In this document: positions 13,330-26,093 of the stretch, piece after piece
Layout: each line of letters begins with the position of its first letter
Numbering within the stretch: position 1 is the first letter of the stretch
Origin: Cyclina sinensis
Lineage: Eukaryota > Mollusca > Bivalvia > Venerida > Veneridae
Assembly (NCBI GenBank): GCA_012932295.1
Contig: JAAONU010000003.1
Coordinates: 27,452,361 to 27,516,360, forward strand
DNA: 64,000 nucleotides
Direction of reading: 5' to 3'
Notes under the pieces: model-generated
Databases searched by the model: none
What the model saw: only the letters and a program-made list of their open reading frames with translations
What the model was told of the DNA's origin: nothing
Translations under genes and position numbers: made by a program

Positions 13330-14600
13330 TCTCCCATGAAGATGGGTCACTTGACGCACGCATAGATCACTTGACAGTGAAAATGCATAGTTTCTTTGCC
13401 GTTATCAGTGTTTCCATACGACATATCTGTACATAGGTTTATGACCGACAGTTTTCAAGAAATGATTATAGCGTACTAAAGATGCAGTTGCTCTTGGACA
13501 TGATCGCTCGGGCATTGTCTCAAACAGATGTAAATATACACGTAAATATCTACACATTATATTGTTGAATTGATGAATATATCATGAATCTGTGACATTA
13601 ACAATCTTTGAAATTTAGTTGTCAGCATTGAGTATGTCGGAATTATATGTCACGGTTAAAGGATATTCATGGAACAATGCAGTTACACGAATTTATAGAA
13701 ATGTTGAAACACTTTTCATTTTATATGACAGGGTTATTGTAAAGGGCTTACATTTCGAAGGTAAAATGCAGATACAATGTAAGCAATGCCACGTTGAAAT
13801 GTCAAAACAAATATATCACAAATAACAGGAATGTTTTTAATATGCCACGAAGACAGAGTGAAATGCAAAAAGGAAATCATTCATATATTATCATTCATGC
13901 CGTTTCGAATTTATACATACATTGTATATACTTGCCATGAAGATGATTGGCAAGATATTTTACAAAATAAATTACACAACAGCACTACAAAACACTTAGA
14001 GATCTGTTGTTTCCAGTGAAGATGGTAGACAAAATCTGTAGACATATTTAAAAGTTTTAATCTTTGAGCGAAAGTGAAAAAAATTCAGTTAAAACTCGAC
14101 GAATTTGACCAAGCTTACATATGACGGTTCTATTGTTCGCTGTGAAGACGGTGGACAAGTACCTTGACATGTGTTTAGTTCCACTAAGAAGAATGAATAC
14201 GTTAATGTCCGATCATTTGTTTTTATTCCATTTGATTTAGAATTTTTGCTACTCCTAACTCCTAACAGAGTTCTTGTTTATTAGTTACAGTGAAATAGTA
14301 TTGTACGCTTGTACTTGTGATAGATCTGTTGTTTGCTGTGAAGATAGTAGGCAAGGTCTTTTACATACAAACACGCAACATTTCCAAACTACATTGTACA
14401 TGAAATAGATGTCTTGTTGTCGCAAGAATTTTGGAATTAGAAGAACGGAAATGCTCTACTAAGCATATGACAGCTGTGCTGTAGGTAGGGTGGTGTTTAT
14501 TAGTTACCGTTATATGATGGTGTACTTGTGTTAGATCTGTAGCTTGCCATGAAGATGGAAGGCATTATCTTTCACATGCATACACGGATCATTTCCCAAG
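13330..14600. repeat. Degenerate repeats around a GAAGATGG motif
   Basis: A phrase like 'GATCTGTTGTTTGCTGTGAA' followed by GATGG-TAGGCAAG and an ACATGCATACACG-like tail recurs near 13335, 13934, 14001, 14135, 14324 and 14534. Spacing is irregular (about 70-320 bp). The last two copies match best, including the flanking CTTGTGNTAGATCTG and CATTTCC. This looks like an old, eroded tandem array. Confidence 0.55.
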
Positions 14601-17600
14601 TACACTTAGCATAGTTCTCTGTGAAATATTGGACAATCGTTTAAGTAAATCTGTATTACCGCGTTACTCAAATAAACGAAATCTTGGCCATTTAATATTG
14701 TACAGAAATGTTCGCGTTGTATCTCATACCTAAATTATATTGCATCAGATTTTTTTCGAGGACATTGTCAATATCTTTGCGGCATGTTGATAAGCTTTTC
14801 TGTAAATAGCAGATCATGCGTGTATTTGCTGTGTACAAGATTTATAACCATGTTCATAGGGCGATGAAGAAGTCTTTGTGCAAATGAAGCGAACTTTAGC
14901 GTGAATTTTTTTTCTCGGGACTAAACAGAGGTATTTTCGCTATAATAACAGGGAGGCATACTAAATTTCATATGCTTGTTAGTGTCACATAGTCATTATA
15001 TAAAAACAGTATATCGCTACTACTAAACAATCAATGTTCTGGTTATTAAAGAATTGATAAGAGAAATATATGTTCTCGTGAAGATTTGTCGTATTTGTTG
15101 GTGGCTTTCTTCTTGTACTATTACATGTAAATGAACACGGTTTAACGGATACGTTTAGCATAGCCGATATATCATGCAAAATAACAATGCAATGGTCTGA
15201 ACTCTGACGTTTACTGAAACTTTAATTGCAACAGTTTATCTATACAATGCAAAACGAAACTGCAAAAAAAAAGTTTATTGACAGACACTTAACCGACAAT
15301 GTTTGTTTACAAAGTACGACGTAATGCGACATAAAATGTAATGTCACATGTCAAAGAAAAAAATAGAGTCAGGTAACACGTTGTCAACATGAATAAATAC
15401 AGACGTTTCGTAGATGCCTCGAATGTTCCCTTCCTATTAGGAAATACAGCTAGAATCCCTTCAGTCATCAGAATAAAAAAAATCATATTCTTTAAAGTTA
15501 ATCAACCTAATTATTGCCTAACTTCAAGAGGATGTGGATATGTATGTATATTGTCACGTGATTGTAATACTTGAACTTGGTCGGTTTTTAATATAATTGC
15601 AGACAGACTGGGAGGTCTTAAGAAATTGACATAATTTTACCAGGTAGACTGTTCAACATTTTGTTGTTCCGTGGTTCTTTTACTATTTCAGAATGTCACC
15701 AAACGCATTTATAAAATAGCTGCAAATTGCATACCAATTCAATAGCTGTAGTCTTTCTTCAGGGTCCTGATAGCATTTTATGAACATAGTACCTTGATTT
15801 TAATCCAAACGTAAATAACTGACCATTCGAAAAGATGTATTGTTCACCTTTATTATCTTTTTAAAGGTATACATAGTTTCTTCTGTTTCCAAGCAAATTA
15901 CTGAAGACTTTTCTTCATACAGATCCTATTTTCGTCCAAATGTATACTAGGCTTTCTTTATCTGTTTTCTTGACTACGCCATTACGGTTTTGCTCCTGGA
16001 ATCTACATATTCTCCAAGTACTCTAACCATTCACGGAAGGGGGATATAGCCGGTCAGTCACATGCGAGCAGGTCTATGTTTTCATTTCGGCATAAGAGGA
16101 AAGAGCAAACATATGGCACCCAATTTGCGGAACATTTCACCTTGCACACGTCTTTTTCTGTGTCTGCATTCATCTGATACACAAAAAAGAGACTGTCTTT
16201 TGGAGAATACTGGATTTTAATCAACAGGGATTGTAGTTACGTAGTATGTATCTAGTGGAAAAACAAATCTCAGAATAATGGTGGGTTAACTGGAAATAGA
16301 GCTACACTTAAATGTCAGTTGTTTTCACCTTTTATACATTCTTACCCTGCTCAGATGAAAACCTTCAATATAATATTGAGACGTTCCCTGAAAATGGTTG
16401 ACCTATGTTTCACTTTTTTGTTTTCGTGAAAGATACTTCTGTGTGGCTGTTTAAATATGTATCTAGACTGTTTTTTTTTCTGCTTTGTTCCTGATGTCTC
16501 TGGCAGATTTCACTTCTTATGACGATTTACAGATATTTTAGAAATGCGAATAGTCTCGGACCTATACCATCATTTGTTTTACGCCCTACAATGACCGACT
16601 ATCATCATCATCATCATCAACATAATCACTCTTATAATCCTCGTCACAACCCTTGCGCAAACAGCAACAGATATAAGAAGAATATCATATCAAAAGTCGA
16701 TCATTGTGTCGAGTTTCCACCTCTCAGAGACCTACTGAATTCCTACACATAACTTCTTTCTCGGCCTGGAGACCTTTTCTCGGCCTGTACACACTCCCAG
16801 ACAGCTTTGCGTATTTTTCGTAACCATGGAAGACCTAAAAATCGTGGCTAGCTCAGTTTCATTGGTTCGTCTATCGTATACAGTACAGTCCAAGTATTCA
16901 AACTTTGAATTCTAGTCCAAGTAGGAAACCAATGTTTATCAGTGGCGTCCATTTTGATATAGTAATCAGAAATGTCATCATTAGAACAATGATTCCATCA
17001 TGTAAAGCTTCATTCTGTAGGTGTACGAGTTACGTGAAGTAGACTGGGAAAAGGCATTATTGATATTGTTTATCAAGATTGCAGCAAGAATAAAAAAAAC
17101 TCCTTTACGTTCAAGAGGAACTCATTAAGGTACTCGACAAACTAACTTTATAAGGGATGCAAATCATATCTTTACTTTTTCTAATCATCATCACCATCTT
17201 CATCATCATCAAAAACAACAACATTACATTTCTTACGAAAACGATATATTGCACCATTAAGGTTTATAGCATATCGGAAGCCTCTTGTAAAATTTCAAAA
17301 GATTTATGTCATCAAAGTCATCAGTGTTATATAATTAAAACAACAACAATAACAAAACAAAAAACACCTGAATTTCTACTTTCATATTGTTTTAATATTA
17401 CCGGAGATTTTTTTCTTAGTTTATTTGAAGCGATATTTTATTCCTTCGTCATATTTCATATTGTATGATTGTAGATTATTTGCTTTCTGGCCTGCTGCGT
17501 TAATTGAGGTATAGGCACATGTGTAACAAGGCACGAGTAGTACATATTGTGTGACTTTATAATCACTTGAATTCAGAAAAGTTGAAAGATCACCCCACTA

Positions 17601-19255
17601 ACATAATTCTTCATATTCTTAGTCTGCAGGGTACAGAAATTCAAATTCAGACACTTTTATCTCTTCAATGTTCAGTAAATCAGTCAGTTTGTAATGAATG
17701 CAGTTGAACTTTACTCAGATAAAAGCTAAATAGATACCGAATATGGTGCTGATTTTATTTGTCTAATTCTTTTGCTTAAGCAATTATCCTCTGTTACTAT
17801 GTTCACGGCAAAAATGGCTGTCCTAACATTGCGTCTTCGGCTGTGCTCGGAAAATCTCATTCTTTTGTTTTTATTTCACCTCCAAACGGTACCAGACTAC
17901 ACAAACGTTTCAAACAGACGTCAGTTTCAATAATTATAAATTCTGCGGCGAACATGATTTGTGAAACACCTTTCGTGTTAGATTTTTTTCTTCAAATTTT
18001 AAGAAAAATGTGTCCCACGTCGGAAGTGGCTTTCGATGGATTTTAGTATTCATTTATGAAAGTCTCTCTCTCTGCTTTAAGCACAATATTGGCCTATCAG
18101 TTCAATCTTTCAAACTATTTACACAGAATCGTATTATATAAGTTTTGCGTATTTCGAGTCAATGAAAAATCGCATTAGAAATATACTATATCATATATTT
18201 AACATCGCGCTTTTCTAATAAACATCGAAATGCAAGAAAAATGTAAATAAATCGGGTAGGTATTAATACATACCTTAAAAAAGAAAATCAAAACGCAAAC
18301 TGTGAAAACAGATCTAAAAAAAAGTACATTCTGCTAAAATCAAAGAAGTCGCAACGCTTAAATATTATTTTCGACACGACGAAATCCACGTAACGTCTAT
18401 TAAATTGTTTTAAGTTCAAGTTTACACATCGGATATCAATTTTGAAAAACACTCGGTATATCGAAAATATTGACCACTTGAGCTAAAAAGAAAGTAAAAG
18501 AAATTTCATTTTGCGTCAACAATACAATGTAATAATCCAAAGCATGCAAGGATTGTGGAGAAAGCTTATGGTATAGTTGTTGACCTGTTTTCTAGAACAT
18601 TCTTTGACTATTCTAATTTCATGTACAACTAGGTTAGATTACCTACATAACCAGTTTAACAGCTATTCAAAAGATCCTTTGCAATTTTGAAAAAGAATAA
18701 TAATAATAATCATCGTCGTCATCATCATCATCGTTATTATTATTATTATTGATGATGATTACAGTTAGAACAAACAGAGAATTAAAAAAACACTAAAGAG
18801 AAAATGGCGGCACAGACATAATGTAAATAAAAGGTTGCTGGATGAAGACAAGTTGTTATCAAAGTATTTCTTAGTTGCCATTTCCCTTTTTATCAGTGTA
18901 AAAACACTGATAGGCGCATGCGCAGATATCTACAAGTTTTATGGTAGTTTCAAGTAGTGGGTGATTGAACATATCCTGGACAGAAATTTTACGGTCAGAC
19001 GCCCGGAAGTGTTCACATCGATGTTTGTGTGGCACGAACTTCAGTCCCTTCTGTGGAGGGGTTCGTCTCATGTGGTTTTCACGTATGAAACTACCTTTCA
19101 TTCATGGGGGTCCAATTTCTTGGCACCTTGATGTTGGACCAGACAGACGAATGACTGACTTTATGCTTTCTGTTATGATGCAAAATGTTCCAAAGTCAGC
19201 TTGTCATTTTTTGTTATATTTGTATATTGTTTTAAGCTCCACTTTTCGAAGAAAA
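14601..19255. other. Gene-free stretch with trinucleotide microsatellites
   Basis: No gene is supported. CAT-type microsatellites lie near 16600-16625 and 17185-17215. A fragment related to the repeat at 733-940 lies at about 18880-19200 on the minus strand. Confidence 0.55.
18695..18765. repeat. ATA/ATC compound microsatellite with dyad symmetry
   Basis: Runs of AAT, then ATC/GTC, then TTATTATT, then GATGATGAT follow each other. The AAT block and the ATT block can pair, so this is a simple repeat that also forms a weak hairpin. Confidence 0.7.
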
Positions 19256-19259
19256 GGGT

Positions 19260-19700
19260 GAAGCTATTGTCATGACCTTCTCGTCGGCGTTGCCGTCGGC
19301 GTCAGCGTTGGTTAACCTTTTTGTTAAGGTCCATTTCTTCGCAGAAACGTTCAAAGCTATTCACTTCAAATATGGAATGCGACAATCAAAATGTGACACA
19401 ATTTTTAAAGGGAGATAACCCTCAAATTTATTTTTGCGAGATTATACCCCTTTTTCGACTTAGAATTTCTTGGTTAACCTTTTTTGTTAAGATCCATTTC
19501 TCAAAAATGGTCAGATATTCTCTTTAAACTTGGAATACTTGCTCCCATCAATACCGCTACAAATATTGCTGGTACCCATTTCCCTGAGGTCAATATTAAC
19601 CCCAACCCAGGGGTCACTGGATTTTGCTCAGACTTATATAGAAAAACTTCTTATGGCATAGCACAAAGCGTATAACTTAACAATTTACTTATGGTATATG
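19260..19700. repeat. Two copies of a TTGGTTAACC-type repeat
   Basis: A block 'TTGGTTAACCTTTTTGTTAA' followed by G(G/A)TCCATTTCT occurs at about 19310 and again at about 19470, roughly 165 bp apart with partly similar sequence following. The first is preceded by GTCGGCGTTGCCGTCGGCG. It appears to be a dispersed repeat rather than a gene. Confidence 0.55.
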
Positions 19701-19985
19701 GGATGGGTATGAGCTCCCCTCTCCCCGCATGGTACCCCCTCCTCCACCCGTTACCTATCCCCCCGAATTTTTTATGTAGGTACTTGACCCCTTAGCTCCC
19801 CTCACCCCATCCCAAACAGCTCCCCTATCAGACCCCCAGGAATTTTAACCTGCATGAGTAACCCCCTCCCCAGTTTTTTTTGTACGAGTACTCCACCCCC
19901 CGGAAAAAATCGTTTTCCATTTTTTTCTTACATGACTAGGTACTTGCCCTCCCCCACTCAATTTTTTTTCACTAGGGCCTCTTGT
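19700..19985. repeat. C-rich low-complexity block
   Basis: Repeated CCCCT/CCCC runs are separated by 'TTTTTTATGTAGGTACTTG' and 'TTACATGACTAGGTACTTG', so the block is itself a degenerate tandem repeat. There is no protein support. Confidence 0.6.
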
Positions 19986-20133
19986 TTGACTTTGCTTATA
20001 CAATCATTATCCAGCTCTGAGAAAAGTGCAGCGTGCTTGTTTTGCTTTTCTTTCCTCGTTTTTTGTTTTGTTTTGCTTTTTAATGTTTTTATCTGTTGAG
20101 GTATTACAACACATTTTTTTCCAGTTTACACTA

Positions 20134-20336
20134 TGTGGAATCACGTGATCATAAATGTCCCCAAATGGGTAGTAACATATTTTTTTGAAAATTTATTGTG
20201 CTTTTAAATTTTTCAAAAAGTTTTATTTATAACAATCATTTTTTTCCCCCTTTTTTGTATTAAACAGTAATCTCAAATGTTTGTTGGACACCTATTTGTC
20301 ATAATACAATATTTGGTCTGATCACGTGTTTCCACA
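20134..20336. mobile_element. Short inverted-repeat element (MITE-like), 203 bp
   Basis: The ends TGTGGAATCACGTGATCA (20134-20151) and the complement TGTGGAAACACGTGATCA (20319-20336) form 18 bp terminal inverted repeats with one mismatch. The AT-rich interior has no ORF. I found no clear target-site duplication, so the class is uncertain. Confidence 0.55.
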
Positions 20337-20789
20337 GGTTGTCATCATATTTTATTTGCATGACTTTGTCAATAAAAAGAAGCTTAAATACATGTTATTG
20401 TTTTAATAGGTTTTTCGTGCAGCTACGGGAAAGGTTCGGTGGCTACTCATTACAAGTACAAACAGAACCCGAGATGTCTGGTAAGTTGTTTGTAGATTGG
20501 AACATCTGAAATTTTATTGAATATTCCGAAAACAACCGGTATGTACGCCATTCTAGACATAGACATGTTTTGAAGAAAAAACACGCTAGTTTTGCAAGTA
20601 TATAAATATTTTCCCCTGATTTTGAAGACACGTCCTCGTGTTATCTCAGAGTATTTTAATCTTCTTGCGAATCATGTCCCCTTAGCGATGTTGGTGTTAA
20701 CAGATGTCATGTAATAAATATAGGGCAGTTCTTGATTGCATGTCTAATTGTTTTCTATAGGTATCAAGAAATACATGTACATGTATAAT

Positions 20790-21205
20790 TAGTCCCCTAC
20801 CGGTTTAACCAGAGGGGACTATAGGTTTACCCTCCGTCCGTCAGTCCGTCCGTCCGTCAGTCTGTCCGTCCGTCAGAAAAACTGGATAACGCAAAAAGTA
20901 CTGAAAATGTATGGACAGGTGATAGTATGGATATAATGCACTTCAAGGTTCACAACTCTAGCACCAAAATTTTTAGATTCATACCCCCCCCCCCTTGAAC
21001 TTAGAATTTTCAAGAAAAAATGTGTTTTTTTTTTGTAAAACTCAAAAAGTACTAAACTATTTTTAGGAAACATGAAGTATGGATAGGTGACAGTATGAAG
21101 ATAATGCACCTCAAGGTTCACAACTCTAGCTCCAAAATTATTAGATTTATCCCCCTTGAACTTAGATTTTTCATGAAAAAATGTGTTTTTTTGTATATAA
21201 CTTCA
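20790..21205. repeat. AGTCCCCT hairpin repeat, copy 1
   Basis: A hairpin AGTCCCCT...AGGGGACT at about 20792-20820 precedes 'ATAGGTTTACCCTCCGTCC' and a GTCCGTCC run. Two ~170 bp subunits follow, each with 'AAGGTTCACAACTCTAGC' (about 20943 and 21112). This is a dispersed repeat; a related head occurs at 22074. Confidence 0.7.
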
Positions 21206-21216
21206 TTATTTCTTAA

Positions 21217-21647
21217 AGAGGCTGTACTCCAGATTTGACATAACAATTTTTTTTTATAAATGATATATTTAGATGCCGTGAGATTATAACAAGATAATAT
21301 TTTACTTCAAAACTGATTATTAAAGTCAAAATAGATTAAAAAAAATATTTTCGCTCCAGCCTGATTTGAACTCTGGACCCTCATGTTAACAAAATATTTC
21401 CAACGCTTTTACTGTCACCACCATCGTCGAATGTGATATTACAGATATTTACTTTACATCTTATACCATATAGTTATGCCGTCGCGTTACGGTATAGCAC
21501 TTTGAAAGGGGAAAAAATGAATTTATAATGTAATTATTTGACTTATTTTTTGTCAGTAAGTTATTTTTTAAGCATTAGTCATAAATATTACAAGAAATTT
21601 ATAATAAACGAAAACTTTCTTTTTTTGTCATCTGGAGCACAGCCCCT
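21217..21647. mobile_element. TTAA-flanked non-autonomous element, 431 bp
   Basis: TTAA at 21213-21216 and at 21648-21651 flanks inverted ends AGAGGCTGTACTCCAGAT and, on the other strand, AGGGGCTGTGCTCCAGAT. A TTAA target duplication is the signature of piggyBac-type insertion. The interior has no ORF. On the minus strand it has GAGTTCAAATC (21363-21373), a good RNA polymerase III B box, with GTGACAGTAAAAGCG upstream, which suggests a tRNA-like segment inside the element. Confidence 0.7.
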
Positions 21648-21651
21648 TTAA

Positions 21652-23320
21652 TGTATCTACATGTACTTCAAACTTTAAATATTGGTTTCTTAGCATCACC
21701 CACATCATAGCACCTAAATTGTCAGAATAATCATCCTTGAACTTTGAATTTTTCTTCCTATGTTGAAAAATTTGGTACATTTGTCTTTCCCTAAAAACTG
21801 TATTCAGAGATCACTTTTGTTGGAACTTTTCCAACAAATTTACTGAGAAAAAAGTAAAGCTGAAACATAAGTTAAACATAGTGATCCTGAGAAAATTTAA
21901 ACATTAGGAACTAGTTTTTCATGGGTTTTCAACAGAGGTCAAGGTCAGATGATAGTTGAAACTTAGTATTAAAGATTATGTGCAACTTGTTCCAACTGGG
22001 CTACCATCCTGTGACAAGGCAGTGTGGGTATTAGTCACCATCTGTGACAAAATTCTAGTTTTGCGACCTTTTTTAGTCCCCTACAGGTTTCACCGGAGGG
22101 GACTATAGGTTTACCCTCCTTCCGTCAGTCCGTCCGTCTGCAAAAAACTGGATCCCGAGATAACGCATAAAGTACTGAAAATATTTTTATAAAACGTGAT
22201 ATATGGATAGATGGCAGTATGGAAATTATTCACGTCTTTTTTTCACCCTATGTTGAAAAATCTGGTTGATAAGGCAACAAATAGACTTAAAATATGGCAA
22301 ATATACCAATATTTGTGATAACTCAAAAGTACTTCAAATATTTTTATGAAACTTGAAATATGGATAAATGACAGTAGGGAGAATATCCACCTCAATTTTT
22401 ATGAACCTAAAGGAGGAACTGTCCGTCCGTTTATCAGTCATTTCCTCCGAAAACTTTACCATTGGCCATATTTTCCTTACTACTGAATGGAATTACTTCA
22501 AACTTGGCCACAACAATACCTCGGACAAGAACATTCCATTGAAGTACATTTCTGTGACCTTGATCTCTGAATGACCTTGACCTTTTTAAGTTTTCTTGTC
22601 CAAAAACTATAAGTTTGGCCGTAATTTCCTTATTTCTGAACAGAATTACTTCAAACTTGGTCACAGCAACCCCTTCGATAAGACCTTTTCAACAACATAT
22701 ATTCCTATGACCTTTACCTCAAAATGACATTGACCTATGACGTTTTCTTCTTTGATGATACTTTGTACATGGATAGAGGATCATACGGAGATTATGCATG
22801 TCTCAGACAAATTTTTTAGTCAATTTCCACATATGGCTTGGAGTTAGGGAGATGGACATTGCACCGGTCGGGGACTGTTGCTTTGTCTCTGACAAGCTCT
22901 TGTTTGTTTGCCTTTCACTTGTTTATACAGTAACGTGTAATTTACATATAATTATACGTTTAGCAGTGCAAGTATATTTCTAGCAAGGAATGGTGCAGGA
23001 CTGGCGTTTTCCTACTGACAATGGCATATACTTGGAACAAGCTTTGACAATGCTGAGCAATGTCAGCATTCTAAGTGAAACGTATTGCTTATAATCTTCT
23101 ATTTTCTATTATTTTTTTCATTTCACCATCCTGATTAATAAGATATTTAGAAATGGACAGCCAAAACCTGGCGATAGTCACGCTAGGGTTTAAGAAAGTG
23201 CCCAAATGGCATTGCCCTAAATTACTAACCTTTATATTACTGAATTGATTAATCTTGGTTTGGATGCAAAATCTATACAGAAAACAGATCAATTGTTACG
23301 CCGTAAGTTTCTCATCTTTT
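21652..23320. repeat. Dispersed-repeat cluster, no gene
   Basis: A second AGTCCCCT...AGGGGACT hairpin head with GTCCGTCC lies at 22074-22140. Two ~160 bp subunits at about 22440-22590 and 22600-22740 share 'AATTACTTCAAACTTGG' and 'ACCTTGACCT'-type phrases, typical of bivalve repeats as I know them. Open frames here are repeat shadows. Confidence 0.6.
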
Positions 23321-23324
23321 TAGC

Positions 23325-23660
23325 CTTTTAGCTCACCTCAGCACCTTGTGTTCAAAGTTGAGCTTTTTGTGATGGATCTTCACCCGTAGTCGGTCGTTGT
23401 CGACATTCTGACTTAACCGACATTTTCTCATATTCTTTTTATCAAAAGCTGATGAAACTTGACTGGAATGCTCTTTGCATAAAACTCTACCAAGATTGCT
23501 GTTTTTTTCATAGATAGAGATAAATAGGAAAACGCGTAAAATAGCTTCCTTTCTGCTTCTGAAACCACAAATTCCAGAGTTTCATCTATTCCATGCTGCA
23601 GTATTTGCCTGACTTTTACAAAGATTGCTGCAATCATGTCCCTGAGTTCAAAATTTCTCC
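23325..23660. repeat. TTAGCTCACC dispersed repeat fragment
   Basis: It starts with 'TTTAGCTCACCTCAGCACC', then 'TTGAGCTTTTTGTGATGGAT' and 'GTCGGTCGTTGTCGACATTC'. I recognise this as the head of a very common bivalve dispersed repeat, whose start can fold back on itself. Confidence 0.55.
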
Positions 23661-26088
23661 TGTCCCGTGTTAACGTGTTTTAAATAGTGATGTGTATAGT
23701 ATATTATATAAAGTTTATCTAAAGTATATACTAGGAATAAAATCTATAGTTTATATGAAGAGAAAACATATTTTTTTCTTATTTGGACTCACAAGGACTA
23801 GAGATATTTTTTTTTCATTTGCATGGATCATCGTGTAGTTCAGCTTTATACAGATTGTCAAAATCACGCCCGTGGAGTCATTTACTTTACTTAGAGATAT
23901 GTAAGAAAAAGCTAAAAAAAAAACCAAACAAACAAACAACAAAAACATGTTTTGCCTTAACTAAAGCTTTGATATTTGACATGTTACATTATTAGCCCTA
24001 CCCCCAGGTGCAAATTGTTTTACCTAGAGATGTAGCGGAAAATTCTTTAAGATCTTCTTGCTAAAATAAATGATATATGGCTTTGATTGATGCCATATGC
24101 TATTCTAGAATGCTAAAACCCTGCCCCTGAGGGTAATAAAGTATCCACCCATAGGGTAATTTGTTGAACATAGAGCTATATAAGATAATACTAAAAAAAG
24201 AACTATACTTGTACGAAAACAAAAAGACTAGATCTTTTGAACTGTTAAACAGACTGATTTAAACGTTGCTAACCAAGGATTTAACGTTACATAAAATACG
24301 GAAAGATTGACGATTAAGGTATACATGACCTAAAAACTCAGATTAGCTGCATTGATCAATGAACATTAAACGTTTGTGCTAACAAATAAAACAAATGACA
24401 TGTTACTACAGTATTGCATTTGTTCGAAACTATAACTTCAAAAAATGATAATTATCTATTAGACAGTACCACAGCCCATTCTGACGTCATCAGTGTTACT
24501 GATGACTTTCACGGAAGATGATTGACGACTGTGCCTCCGTCCAGAATGCACAGGTAATGTCATCCGAATTATTCTTGTTTTTGTTCTTCATCAATATTAA
24601 CAGGCAAAATTGCTCTTCATCCAAGAAACATTTCACTTTGATTCAGACTCTACGCAGCTGTTGTTTCCCTTACCAGCCACCACGTATGTCACGTGATGAA
24701 GGTTGCAAGAAAAAGAACAATTTATAAACTTCAATATCTATTTATATTTCATAACATCAAAACATCAAGACATTTTAAAGTAAGAAAGATTGAATCAAAA
24801 CAGTAAAGGATACAAGTATTAGCATTTCCAAAAATGCTTGAAATCGCCGTTCAGCCATGCATTTCGTCTTATCCATAGATGAATGTATTTCATGTTCTTC
24901 ATTCATTAATTTGATAATCTTACAACATGCTTTGCACTGAAAAGCGAAGTTATATTTGATAATTTTCACACAGAAATTATAAAGTAGATGAAATATACAT
25001 TGTAATTTTTATTGTAGCTGGACTATTTTTGAAAGCGGACGATTTGGTTTCTTTATGAAAACATCCTAATATCTTTATACATCATGTTAAAATTTGCAGC
25101 ATTAAAACCTTGTAAATATTGCTTTGTCGTAAACCAGTCTACGCATAATTAATTGACTGTTTGCGTAGCTTTTTTTAACTTTATTTATTACTAAAAAATG
25201 TATTCTTAACAAAAGCTAGATACAGTTCTTCAATACCATAAGAATATTATATGTACAATTTAAACAGAATAAATTTTAGGTAAAAAATACGATATTGCCC
25301 TGACCCTAATCAAGCATATATAAAACACGGAAAATCCTGATCAAACTCCTCGCAACGGTCACGTCACGCTTTGCTACTTTTACTGTACTAATCAGGATAA
25401 GTAACTCCTGCGGGGAGTTTGTATCCTGAATAGAATCGCCCGGAAGCAAGCATTTATTTTTTTCTTTAAGTGCAAGTTTTGGAAAAAACAAACAAACCAT
25501 ACTCTTATTAAGACTACATCCTCTAGTTAAAAATGAGATGTAGCAAAATATATTGCGATTATCCTGTATTTATCCTACACGAGACTGAAGACTGGTACTG
25601 AGATCGTACATTGATGATGGTATTTCTCAGTTGTAAGAATAAGTAACCCGACAAACATGACGGTTGGGCGAGCCTTGCTGAAAAATTTTGACGTCCATTC
25701 TGTTATCATGTGATATGAAATGCTTTGCTTTGATTGGCTAAAGGCAGGCGGTGTACAGGCAAAACTGTTCAAATCTTGTTAATTGTATATATCGCCGTCC
25801 AGGAACGGCGATAATTATACATAAGTAGACATTTACGAAAACAAATGTATGTGTACCAAATAAACTTGTGCCGGCAATAGTAAGAATAACTAATTCTGTA
25901 TGGAGACTGGACGAAAATGCCTATTGTGTTTGTACAGATTTTATACTTTACACATACGGATACTATCAAGAAACTTGTCCAACTTCAGGCCTATGACATT
26001 CGATTGCTTTGGCCTTTTCCGTAGATTTCTTAAGGAAATTCAATTATAATAGCCGTGCCGCTCGAAATAAATAATGTCGTATATGAGA
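23661..26088. other. Gene-free AT-rich stretch
   Basis: No gene, RNA gene or strong repeat is supported between the repeat fragment and the left LTR of retrotransposon 2. Confidence 0.55.
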
Positions 26089-26093
26089 TGTAT

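Noticed and set aside
16519..16752. ORF with a His-rich stretch
   Set aside because: The His run is a CAT microsatellite read in one frame; flanks have no coding features.
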